Shown: positions 33,776 to 41,936 of the stretch, in pieces
Layout of the letters: each line of letters begins with the position of its first letter
Numbering within the stretch: the first letter of the stretch is position 1
Assembly: GCF_001425235.1 (NCBI RefSeq)
Contig: NZ_LMEA01000011.1
Location: 186,001-250,000 of the forward strand
DNA: 64,000 nucleotides
DNA from: Devosia sp. Root413D1
GTDB lineage: Bacteria > Pseudomonadota > Alphaproteobacteria > Rhizobiales > Devosiaceae
Reading direction: 5' to 3'
The notes under the pieces: model-generated
Seen by the model: only the letters and a program-made list of their open reading frames with translations
What the model was told of the DNA's origin: nothing
Database searches by the model: none
Made by a program: the position numbers and the translations under genes

Positions 33776-34636
33776 TTACTTCCGCGGCGCCGATTTCGGC
33801 TTGGCCTGGGCCCGCGACGTCGAAGTCGACCTGGTCTTCGGCTTGGCGGGGGTCGCGGCTTCGGCCACTGTCGGAGTGTGACCCACGGCCGCCGCCGGGC
33901 GCCCGGCGGCCCGGTTGCGGAGCTTCCGCTCCTTGGCGATGATGTTGATCGCCTCGACCAGCACCGAGAAGCCCATCGCTGCGTAGATGTAGCCCTTCGG
34001 GATATGGAAGCCGAGACCATCGGCCACCAGCGACGTGCCGATCAGCAAGAGGAAGGCCAGTGCCAGCATCTTGGTGGTCGGGTGCTTGGCGACAAAATCG
34101 GCCACCGGGCCGGATGCCACGAACATCACGCCGACTGCGACGATCACCGCGGCAATCATCACCTCGACCTGATCGGCCATGCCCACGGCGGTGACAATCG
34201 AGTCGATCGAGAACACCAGGTCGATAACGATGATCTGGCTGATGATCGCGGCAAACGCCATCGAGGCCTGCTTCTTGAGGTTGTCTTCCTCCTCGTGCGG
34301 CTCCTCGAGCTCGGCATGCATCTCGTGCGTCGCCTTGTAGACGAGGAAAGCGCCACCAGCGATCAGGATCAGATCCTTCCACGACGGGGCAAAGCCCAAG
34401 ATGTCGAAGGCTGGTTGAGTGAGGCTGATGATCCAGGAGATCACCAGCAGCAACAGGATGCGGAAGACCAGCGCCAGCGCCAGGCCGAGCTTGCGGGCGC
34501 GATCCGCCTGCTCCTTGGGGAGGCGCGACACCAGCACCGAGATGAACACGATGTTGTCGATGCCGAGCACGATCTCCATCGCCGTGAGGGTCAGGAAGGC
34601 GGCCCACACGTTGGGATCGTAGAGGAGTTCCAGCAT
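33776..34636 (-). CDS. TerC-family membrane protein
   Basis: A 286-residue TerC/Alx-type integral membrane protein with about 7-9 helices. Landmarks are MEIVLGIDNIVFISVLVSRLP near the start and DLVFSIDSIVTAVGMADQ in the middle, with the conserved membrane Asp residues. TerC proteins export manganese or assist membrane-protein metalation; tellurite resistance is the historical name. The C-terminus is a long Lys/Ala/Pro-rich tail. Convergent with flaF. Confidence 0.9.
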   Translation of the reverse strand: MLELLYDPNVWAAFLTLTAMEIVLGIDNIVFISVLVSRLPKEQADRARKLGLALALVFRILLLLVISWIISLTQPAFDILGFAPSWKDLILIAGGAFLVYKATHEMHAELEEPHEEEDNLKKQASMAFAAIISQIIVIDLVFSIDSIVTAVGMADQVEVMIAAVIVAVGVMFVASGPVADFVAKHPTTKMLALAFLLLIGTSLVADGLGFHIPKGYIYAAMGFSVLVEAINIIAKERKLRNRAAGRPAAAVGHTPTVAEAATPAKPKTRSTSTSRAQAKPKSAPRK

Positions 34637-34754
34637 CGACAGCTCCAGTGGTGATGATCAGGTGGCGCCATACTTAGGGCCGTGGCGCGATTGTTGGAAG
34701 AGTGCGCGCGAGGCTCCGCACAGGGTGCGGTTTTTCACCGCGCCCCCGGCCCGT

Positions 34755-34773
34755 GGCACGATCGCATCGTGCC
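34755..34773. promoter_or_regulatory. Inverted repeat between terC and the YeeE gene
   Basis: GGCACGAT-CGC-ATCGTGCC, perfect 8-base arms, in the divergent gap (34637-34837). It is a possible operator for either gene. I see no clear riboswitch in this gap. Confidence 0.3.
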
Positions 34774-34837
34774 GAAGCTGGCCCGCCCATGCCGCCGCTG
34801 TTATTGTAATGGCTCGGCTCCACTCGAAAGTTTCCCC

Positions 34838-35296
34838 ATGGACGCGTTCTCTCCCATCCCCGCCCTGATTGGCGGTGTGCTCATCGGGCTCGCCTCGGCG
34901 CTCCTCTGGCTCGGCAACGGCCGCATCGCCGGCATCTCGGGAATCTTTGGGCAATTGCTGCCGCCGGCACGCACCGTGGTATGGCGGCTGGCGTTCCTCT
35001 TGGCGCTGGTGCTCGGCGCCCTCGCGGCCGCGTGGCTCATCCCGGGCCTCGGCGTCGGCGGCCCCGGCGGCGCGCCGGCGCAACTGGCCTCGCCGCCGCC
35101 AGGCTGGAACATCCCTGCCCCACTCTGGATCGCCATCTCCGGCCTGTTGATCGGCTTCGGCACCAAGATCGGCAATGGCTGCACCTCGGGCCACGGCGTC
35201 TGCGGCATCGCGCGGCTATCGAAGCGTTCCTTCGTCGCGGTCGGGGTGTTCTTTTCGGTCGCCATCCTCACTGTCGCCGTCACCGGGATCGTCTGA
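34838..35296 (+). CDS. YeeE/YedE-family transporter, first half
   Basis: A 152-residue protein with four hydrophobic segments and the motif GFGTKIGNGCTSGHGVCGIARLS, the cysteine-bearing signature of the YeeE/YedE (TsuA-like thiosulfate) family. Here the transporter is split into two proteins, each of half length. I chose the ATG at 34838; the open frame extends further but without a good start. The stop is two bases before the start of its partner. Confidence 0.88.
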   Translation: MDAFSPIPALIGGVLIGLASALLWLGNGRIAGISGIFGQLLPPARTVVWRLAFLLALVLGALAAAWLIPGLGVGGPGGAPAQLASPPPGWNIPAPLWIAISGLLIGFGTKIGNGCTSGHGVCGIARLSKRSFVAVGVFFSVAILTVAVTGIV

Positions 35297-35297
35297 G

Positions 35298-35771
35298 ATG
35301 GCCGCCAACCTTCGCCTGCCCTATCTCGCCACCGCCGCCGTCAGCGGCCTGCTGTTCGGCGCCGGCCTCTACATTTCGCAGATGGTCGATCCGCTGAAGG
35401 TGCTGCGCTTCCTCGATTTCACCGCCATCCCCACCGGCGGCTGGGACCCGAGCCTCGCCTTCGTCATCGTCGCCGCCATTGCCGTGATGTTCATTGCTGT
35501 GCGCGTCGGCCGCAGCAGGCAGGCGCCGCTGTTCGATACGCAGTTCCATGAGCCGGAATTCCACCACATCGACGCGCCGCTGGTCGGCGGCGCTGTGCTG
35601 TTCGGCATCGGCTGGGGCATGTCGGGCATCTGCCCGGGCCCGGCGATCTCGCTGATCGCCTTCTGGCCCGACAACCTGCTGATCTTCCTTCTCGCCATGT
35701 TCGCCGGCTCCTATGCCGGTGCGCTGGTCATTCCGAGCGGCCGCGACAAGCGGCTGGCGCTGGCGCGATGA
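35298..35771 (+). CDS. YeeE/YedE-family transporter, second half (DUF6691)
   Basis: A 157-residue partner with four hydrophobic segments and the second family motif FGIGWGMSGICPGPAISLIAFWP, which carries the other functional Cys. Together with the preceding protein it should form one sulfur-compound (thiosulfate or related) permease. Its end overlaps the next gene by four bases (ATGA). Confidence 0.88.
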   Translation: MAANLRLPYLATAAVSGLLFGAGLYISQMVDPLKVLRFLDFTAIPTGGWDPSLAFVIVAAIAVMFIAVRVGRSRQAPLFDTQFHEPEFHHIDAPLVGGAVLFGIGWGMSGICPGPAISLIAFWPDNLLIFLLAMFAGSYAGALVIPSGRDKRLALAR

Positions 35772-36928
35772 GTGGCGCTCCTGAAGCGGTCGTCGTGGGT
35801 GGCGGCCTTGCCGGGGTGGCGGCGGCGGTCGCTGTCGCCCGCGCCGGCCTCCGTACCCTCCACCTCGCGCCCAAAGGCCCACCCGACCGGCGCACCTCGG
35901 CGCTGATGGGCCCGAGCGTCGATTACCTGCGCGCCTCCGGGCTGATCGGCAATCCCGCCGAGCTCGGCCACCCGCTGACCCAGATCCGCATCATCGATGC
36001 CACCGACCGGCTGCTCCGCGCCCCTGAGACGCTGTTCGACAGCAAGGATGCCGGCCTCGAGGCCTTCGGCTGGAACTTTCCCAATATCAGGCTGCTCGAA
36101 GCCTTCGAGGCGGCGCGCGCCTCGCTCGACAACCTCGAGACCCGCGAGCTCGCTCTCTCATCCATCGAGCGCGGCTCTACTGGTTGGGTGCTGACGCTTG
36201 CCGATGGCAGCGTCGTCGAAGCGCCACTGGTCGTCGGCTCCGACGGCAAGAAGTCACTGGTCCGCGTCGCCACCGATTTCCGCGCCCGCGAGCACGGCTT
36301 CACCCAGTCGGCGCTGGTCTGCGATCTCGAGCTTGACCGCCCGCTCGGCGGCGCCTCGGTGGAGTTCCACTACGAGCAGGGCCCGTTCACGCTGGTTCCG
36401 GCCGGCGGCTCGCGCGCCAACCTCGTCTGGATCGACGACCGCGAGGTGTTGAAGGCCGCCCAGGCGACTGGCCAGGATGGCCTCCGCGCCACCTTCCTCG
36501 AGAAGTCGCAGCGCCTGTTCGGCGATATCCAGTTGTTGACCCCGGCGCACATGTTCCTGCTCTCGACCCTTACCGTCGAGCGCGCCGGCATGGATGGCAT
36601 TGTGCTCGCCGGCGAGGCCGCGCATGCCTTTCCGCCGATCGGCGCGCAGGGCCTCAACCTCGGGCTGCGCGACGTCGCCGATCTTGCCGCCTCACTCGCC
36701 GCCGCCGATCGCACCGCGTCCGGCTGGGCCAATGCCGTCAGCACCGACTATGCCGCCCGTCGCGCCGACGATCTCGAGCGCACCGGCGGCATGGTCGACG
36801 CCCTGTTCCGTTCGCTGCTCAGCGACTTCCTGCCGGCCCAGGCGCTGCGCGCCGGCGGCCTGTGGGCCTTGCGCCTGCTGCCGCCACTGCGCAAGCGCGC
36901 CTTCGGGCTCGGCATGGGCCAGGGCTGA
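35768..36928 (+). CDS. UbiH/COQ6-family FAD monooxygenase
   Basis: A 386-residue flavoprotein hydroxylase with an N-terminal FAD-binding GxGxxG-type motif (VVGGGLAGVAAAVAVARAG). The internal DG motif is LVVGSDGKKSLVRVAT. The C-terminal LAGEAAHAFPPIGAQGLNLGLRDVADLA is the UbiH/F signature. It probably acts in ubiquinone biosynthesis as a ring hydroxylase. It is translationally coupled to the YeeE pair, an unusual partner for a quinone enzyme. Confidence 0.88.
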   Translation: MSGAPEAVVVGGGLAGVAAAVAVARAGLRTLHLAPKGPPDRRTSALMGPSVDYLRASGLIGNPAELGHPLTQIRIIDATDRLLRAPETLFDSKDAGLEAFGWNFPNIRLLEAFEAARASLDNLETRELALSSIERGSTGWVLTLADGSVVEAPLVVGSDGKKSLVRVATDFRAREHGFTQSALVCDLELDRPLGGASVEFHYEQGPFTLVPAGGSRANLVWIDDREVLKAAQATGQDGLRATFLEKSQRLFGDIQLLTPAHMFLLSTLTVERAGMDGIVLAGEAAHAFPPIGAQGLNLGLRDVADLAASLAAADRTASGWANAVSTDYAARRADDLERTGGMVDALFRSLLSDFLPAQALRAGGLWALRLLPPLRKRAFGLGMGQG

Positions 36929-37096
36929 AGCAAGGCGGCATCATTTCTATTGTGCTGAGCCGGCCAGTGGCTGGCCTCGGCCATGCACCCACCACCGGCT
37001 GTCATCGTAGATGGGGTGATCACGGTGGGTTAGCTCGACCGCTCTCCGGGTGCACACAGGCGATCATTCGATGGGTAGGTAAGCCACCAAGAACAA

Positions 37097-37120
37097 AAAG
37101 GGCGCCCGAGAGCGCCCTTT
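37097..37120 (-). terminator. Terminator of the IalB-like gene
   Basis: AAAGGGCGC / GCGCCCTTT stem (37097-37105 and 37112-37120). On the minus strand it is followed by a T-run, 24 bases after the stop. Confidence 0.85.
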
Positions 37121-37143
37121 CGATTCTAACCCCGTCGCTCCGC

Positions 37144-37860
37144 TTACTGCGGGGCAGCCGGAGTGGCCGGCGGGGCGGCGCCATCGGTGCCGAGCTGCTT
37201 GCGCAGTTCTTCGGCGCGATCCTGCAGCTGCTTTTCCAGCGCCGACGGAGCGGTCGACTGCTTGTTGAATTCGTCGAAGGTCATCGCGGCGGCGCCATCA
37301 TAGACCGAGGTGAATCCGGCGAGCGTGATGTCGATCACCAGGTCCTTGTTCTGCCGGTTCTTGGCGGTGAGCTTCAGGATGCCACCCTTCTTGAGGCTGT
37401 TCACGTAGGCCTCGTTGATCACCAGCTGGGTGGCGCAGCTCTGCGGATCGCACAGCATGAACGGCACGCGGATCGGCTTGCCGCCGTCGATCTGCCAGGT
37501 GAGGCCAAACGGCAGCAGCACCCCAAGCGGTACCGCGGCAACGGCGAGCAGGCGGCTCTCCTGGCCCGGATCGTCACGCAGAAGGAACGAGCCGAGGAAC
37601 TGGCCATTGGCGACGACGACCTGGCGCATGATGCAGGCCTGCTTGCCACCATCGATGGGGTCGCAGACCTTGAGCCAGTTCTGAGCGGGATTGGCTGGCG
37701 CCGCCGGCGCTGCTGCAGCATCGGCAGCAGGCGCCGCCGGTGCTGCTGCACCCTCGGCGGGGGCTGCCGGCGTGGTGGCTTCCTGCGCGAGCGCCCCGAA
37801 CGAGGGCATCATCAGCGCGGCAACCGCGAAACCAGCAACGACGAGCTTTTTGAGGGTCAT
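37144..37860 (-). CDS. Invasion-associated locus B (IalB)-like secreted protein
   Basis: A 238-residue protein with a signal peptide (MTLKKLVVAGFAVAALMMPSFGALAQE) and an Ala/Pro-rich linker. The IalB domain carries paired cysteines (KVCDPIDGGKQACIMRQ and LCDPQSCATQ). The C-terminus is again Pro/Ala-rich. IalB proteins are periplasmic or surface proteins widespread in Hyphomicrobiales, including non-pathogens. The ATG at 37860 is chosen because the signal peptide starts there. It has its own terminator. Confidence 0.9.
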   Translation of the reverse strand: MTLKKLVVAGFAVAALMMPSFGALAQEATTPAAPAEGAAAPAAPAADAAAAPAAPANPAQNWLKVCDPIDGGKQACIMRQVVVANGQFLGSFLLRDDPGQESRLLAVAAVPLGVLLPFGLTWQIDGGKPIRVPFMLCDPQSCATQLVINEAYVNSLKKGGILKLTAKNRQNKDLVIDITLAGFTSVYDGAAAMTFDEFNKQSTAPSALEKQLQDRAEELRKQLGTDGAAPPATPAAPQ

Positions 37861-37972
37861 TGAATTTCCTTGTGGTGTCCTACCATCGGTGACTCTCCCG
37901 GCCACCCTTCTTCGTGCGCTCTTCAAGGCACGAAACGCGGCAATAACATGACCGAGATGACTTCCGAAAGCT

Positions 37973-40900
37973 TTAACCTGCGAGTGTTGCCGCAGCACCC
38001 GTTTCCGCCGCGAGCCGGGCCATTCTCGACAGTATCGCGGCTGTTCCCTTCAGTCGCGCCTCGGCTGTCGGCCAGTCACGGCTGAACACGAGTTTCTGAT
38101 CAGGTTTGATCCGGACCTGCATCTGTGGATCGGAGACCATCCGCACCAGCCCGGCCGGGTTGGGGAATGTCTTGTTCCTGAGCGTAACGACTGCGCCCTT
38201 GGGCCCGGCATCCACTTTCTCGACATTGGCGGTGCGGCAAAGTGCCTTCACCAGGATCACCTTGAGCAGCGCCTCCACCTCTTCCGGCAGCGGCCCGAAG
38301 CGGTCGATCAGTTCGGCGCCGGCCGCATCGATCTCGCGCGCATCCGAGAGGTCGCCGAGCCGGCGATAGAGCTGCATCCTCAGTTGCAGGTCCGGCACAT
38401 AGTATTCGGGGATCATCACCGGCATGCCCAGCGAGATCGTCGGGCTCCACTCGTTGCGCTCCTCGTATTCCGCGTCACCGTCGCGCAGCGCCGCCACCGC
38501 CTCTTCCAGCATCGCCTGATAGAGTTCGAACCCGACCTCGCGGATATGGCCCGACTGCTCGTCGCCGAGCAGGTTCCCGGCGCCGCGGATATCGAGATCG
38601 TGGCTTGCGAGCTGGAACCCCGCCCCCAGCGTTTCCAGCGACTGCAGCACCGTCAGCCGCCGTTCGGCGGTGTCGTTGAGCTTCCTGTCCGGCGGGATAG
38701 TAAACAGCGCGTAGGCGCGCTGCTTGGCCCGGCCGATCCGGCCGCGGATCTGGTAGAGCTGCGCGAGGCCGAAATTGTCGGCCCGGTGCACCACCAGGGT
38801 GTTGGCATTGGGGATATCGAGCCCGGACTCGACGATCGTGGTGGCGACCAGCACGTCGAACTTGCCGTCGTAGAAATTGTTCATGATGTCGTCGAGCTCG
38901 CCCGGCGGCATCTGGCCATTGGCAACGACGTAGCTGACCTCCGGCACCTGCTGGCGCAGGAATTCTGCGATATCGGGCTGATCCTTGATCTTGGGCACCA
39001 CATAGAACGCCTGCCCGCCACGATACTTCTCGCGCAGCAGCGCTTCGCGCACGCTGAGCGGATCGAATGGCGAGACGAACGTGCGGATAGCGAGGCGATC
39101 GATCGGCGGTGTGGCGAGCAGCGACAGGTCGCGCACCCCGGTCAGGGCCAGCTGCAGCGTACGCGGGATCGGCGTCGCGGTCAGCGTCAGCACGTGGACG
39201 TTGCCCTTCAGCTCCTTCAGCCGTTCCTTGTGGCCGACGCCGAAGTGCTGCTCCTCGTCGATGATCAGCAGACCCAGGTCCTTGAACTGAATGGATTTCG
39301 CCAGCAGCGCATGCGTGCCGACGACGATGTCGACGGTACCCTTGGCCAGTTCTTCCCTGGTCGCCTTGAGTTCGGTCGACGACACCAGGCGCGAAGCCTG
39401 CCTGATCCGCAGCGGCAGCCCGGAGAAGCGCTCGCTGAAGGTCTTGAAGTGCTGGCGCGACAGCAGCGTTGTCGGCACCACCACCGCCACCTGCCGCCCG
39501 GACATCGCCACGGCGAACGCCGCGCGCAGCGCCACCTCGGTCTTGCCGAAGCCGACATCGCCGCACACCAGCCGGTCCATCACCCGACCCGATGCCAGGT
39601 CCTCGAACACCGCGTTGATGGCGACCAGTTGGTCCTCGGTTTCGTCGTAGGGGAAGCGCGCTGCGAACTCCTCGTAGAGCCCCGGCTGCACATCCATCGG
39701 CGGCACCGTCGACAGCTGCCGCAACGCCGCGATCTTGATCAGCTGCTCCGCCATGTCGCGGATGCGCTTCTTGAGCTTGCTCTTTTTGGCCTGCCAGGCG
39801 ACGCCGCCGAGCTTGTCGAGCTCGATGATCGCGTCGGCGCCGTAGCGCGACAACAGCTCGATGTTCTCGACCGGCAGGTAGAGCTTGGTGTTGCCGGCAT
39901 ATTCGATCTCGACGCAGTCGTGCGGCGCGCCCTGCACCTCGATGGTCTTCAAACCGAGGAACCGGCCGATACCGTGGTCGACATGCACCACCAGATCGCC
40001 AGCCGCGAGGCCGGCGGCCTCGGTCAGCGCATCCGAGGCCTTGCGCCGCTTCTGCGGCCGCAGCAGCCGCTCACCGAGAATGTCCTGCTCGGATAGCACC
40101 AGCATGTCGTCGGTCTGGAAGCCGGTCTCGAGCCCCAGCACCACCAGCGCCGTGGTTTCCGGCGAGGTGGTCTCGGCATCGCGCCAGTTCTCAGCGAGGC
40201 GCGGATGCGCCAGGCCATGGTCGGCCAGCACCTGCGCCATGCGATCGCGCGAGCCTTCCGACCAGCAGGCGATGATGGTCTTGCGCGCCTTCTTCCGCTC
40301 GGCGCGGAACAGTTTGACCACCGCCTCGAACAGGTTGACGTCCTGCGCCTGCCGTTCGGCGGCAAAGCTCGGCGCCACCCGCCCGCCGACATCGTCGGCC
40401 TTGCGCATATCCGGTGTCGCGAACGGCGAGAGCTGCACCACGCCCTTGTCCGGCGCCAGCGTGTAGGGCGCCCGCTCCATCTCGTAGAGCTGCGCCGGCG
40501 GCACCGGCTTGTAGGGCGCCGCGCCCTGCGAGGACTGCTTCTCGTGCCGTGCATCCTCGCGCGCCTGGTAGTAGTCCGAGATCTGCGTCTGCCGGTCGGC
40601 AAAGGCTTCCCGGGCCTGGTCGTCGAAGACGAACGGCGCGTCCTCGGTATAGGCGGCGAGGTGGTCCAGCTCGTCGTAGAAGAACGGCGTCCAATGCTCG
40701 ACACCCGGGTAGCGCTGGCCGGCGCTCACCGCCGCATAGAGCGGATCGTCCACCGTATTGCCGCCGAACATCGTGGTGTAGCGGGCCCGGAAGCGGCGGA
40801 TCGCCTCCTCGCTCAGCAGCACCTCGCTCATCGGCGCCAGAGCGATGCGCTTCAGGTTGCCTGTGGTGCGCTGCGTGTCCGGATCGAAGGTGCGGATAGT

Positions 40901-41473
40901 CTCGAGCTGCTTGCCGAAGAAATCGAAGCGCAGCGGCGATTCGACCCCGGCCGGATAGAGGTCGACCAGTCCGCCACGCACCGCATACTCGCCTGTCTCG
41001 CGCACCGTCGGCACCCGCAGGTAGCCATTGCCTGCGGCCCAGGCGATCAGCTTCTCGCTATCGACCACCTGCCCCGCCGCCGCGGCAAAGCTCATCCCCG
41101 CGACGACTTCGCGCGGCGGCAGCTTTTGCACCAGCGCGTTGACAGTGGTGAGGACGATAGCCCCCTTGGCCGCGCCGCTGGCGAGGCTCGAGAGCGTCGT
41201 CATCCGCGCCGCGATGGTCACCCCGTTGGGCGACACGCGGTCATAGGGCAGGCAGTCCCAGGCCGGCAGCGTCAGCAACTGGTGCCCCGGCATCAGCTGC
41301 TCGAGGATCTCCACCATGCGCTGCAGGCGCCGCCCGTCGCGCGCCACGAATACGGCGCTCACCGCCGCGTCCGGCGCGGCCTTCAGCCGGTCCTCGACCA
41401 GGCGCGCCAGCACCACCGGCTGCATGCCGTCGGGGACGTTCGAAAGGGTGCGATCGGCGCGCTGGTCGGTCAT
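37973..41473 (-). CDS. mfd: Transcription-repair coupling factor Mfd
   Basis: A 1166-residue Mfd of full length. UvrB-homology region about residues 1-450; RNA polymerase interaction domain around VHVDHGIGRFLGLKTI; superfamily II translocase with Walker A CGDVGFGKTEVALRAA and LLIIDEEQHFG; TRG motif around QLYQIRGRIGRAKQRAYA; and C-terminal regulatory domain. Mfd removes stalled RNA polymerase and recruits UvrA. It overlaps the upstream sdhE by four bases and faces away from recG. Confidence 0.98.
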   Translation of the reverse strand: MTDQRADRTLSNVPDGMQPVVLARLVEDRLKAAPDAAVSAVFVARDGRRLQRMVEILEQLMPGHQLLTLPAWDCLPYDRVSPNGVTIAARMTTLSSLASGAAKGAIVLTTVNALVQKLPPREVVAGMSFAAAAGQVVDSEKLIAWAAGNGYLRVPTVRETGEYAVRGGLVDLYPAGVESPLRFDFFGKQLETIRTFDPDTQRTTGNLKRIALAPMSEVLLSEEAIRRFRARYTTMFGGNTVDDPLYAAVSAGQRYPGVEHWTPFFYDELDHLAAYTEDAPFVFDDQAREAFADRQTQISDYYQAREDARHEKQSSQGAAPYKPVPPAQLYEMERAPYTLAPDKGVVQLSPFATPDMRKADDVGGRVAPSFAAERQAQDVNLFEAVVKLFRAERKKARKTIIACWSEGSRDRMAQVLADHGLAHPRLAENWRDAETTSPETTALVVLGLETGFQTDDMLVLSEQDILGERLLRPQKRRKASDALTEAAGLAAGDLVVHVDHGIGRFLGLKTIEVQGAPHDCVEIEYAGNTKLYLPVENIELLSRYGADAIIELDKLGGVAWQAKKSKLKKRIRDMAEQLIKIAALRQLSTVPPMDVQPGLYEEFAARFPYDETEDQLVAINAVFEDLASGRVMDRLVCGDVGFGKTEVALRAAFAVAMSGRQVAVVVPTTLLSRQHFKTFSERFSGLPLRIRQASRLVSSTELKATREELAKGTVDIVVGTHALLAKSIQFKDLGLLIIDEEQHFGVGHKERLKELKGNVHVLTLTATPIPRTLQLALTGVRDLSLLATPPIDRLAIRTFVSPFDPLSVREALLREKYRGGQAFYVVPKIKDQPDIAEFLRQQVPEVSYVVANGQMPPGELDDIMNNFYDGKFDVLVATTIVESGLDIPNANTLVVHRADNFGLAQLYQIRGRIGRAKQRAYALFTIPPDRKLNDTAERRLTVLQSLETLGAGFQLASHDLDIRGAGNLLGDEQSGHIREVGFELYQAMLEEAVAALRDGDAEYEERNEWSPTISLGMPVMIPEYYVPDLQLRMQLYRRLGDLSDAREIDAAGAELIDRFGPLPEEVEALLKVILVKALCRTANVEKVDAGPKGAVVTLRNKTFPNPAGLVRMVSDPQMQVRIKPDQKLVFSRDWPTAEARLKGTAAILSRMARLAAETGAAATLAG

Positions 41474-41751
41474 TTGGCAGTCCGGAATCTGAGCAGGTCG
41501 GCGAGCAGGTCGTGGTCGGCATGCTGAGGGGCCGGCTCCTGCCCCATCAGCCAGGCGAGGAGGTCCGTATCCAGCTCCTCGAGCAGGATCTCGAAGCGAT
41601 CGAGTTCCCCCCCGTCCATGGCCGCCAGCCGCGCATCCGCGTAGGGCCCGAGCAGCAGGTCCATCTCCTTGGTGCCGCGGTGCCAGGCGCGATAGCGCAG
41701 GCGCCGCAATCGCATAGCAGAATCTTCACCGGCGTCTTTTTGAAGGGCCAT
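41470..41751 (-). CDS. sdhE: Succinate dehydrogenase assembly factor SdhE
   Basis: A 93-residue protein of the SdhE/SDHAF2 family (formerly DUF339). The helical core has the RGxxE motif (YRAWHRGTKEMDLLLGPYAD) that binds flavinylation targets. It promotes covalent FAD attachment to succinate dehydrogenase subunit A. I chose the ATG at 41751. It is translationally coupled to mfd downstream. Divergent from recG. Confidence 0.92.
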   Translation of the reverse strand: MALQKDAGEDSAMRLRRLRYRAWHRGTKEMDLLLGPYADARLAAMDGGELDRFEILLEELDTDLLAWLMGQEPAPQHADHDLLADLLRFRTAK

Positions 41752-41936
41752 GAGCGGGTGGTCTCGGGGAATGTGGATGGCGTGTTTACGCGGATATCGC
41801 CCGCGTGTCACGTGGTCGACAAGCATACCCGTCGCCGCGACGTGGTGCTTTCGCCGCAACAGACGCCTGCAAGCCGGTGGCAATCGGCAGCCGATTTTGC
41901 CACAACTCATCGGCAAATTTCTCCGACCCGAGTTGC

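Noticed and set aside
34637-34837. Manganese (yybP-ykoY) riboswitch before terC
   Set aside because: I looked for the conserved GGGGAGUA core on the minus strand and did not find it; only a simple inverted repeat is present.
38384-40096. A 570-codon frame opposite mfd
   Set aside because: It lies fully inside the certain mfd gene on the opposite strand and has no start signal or recognisable protein.
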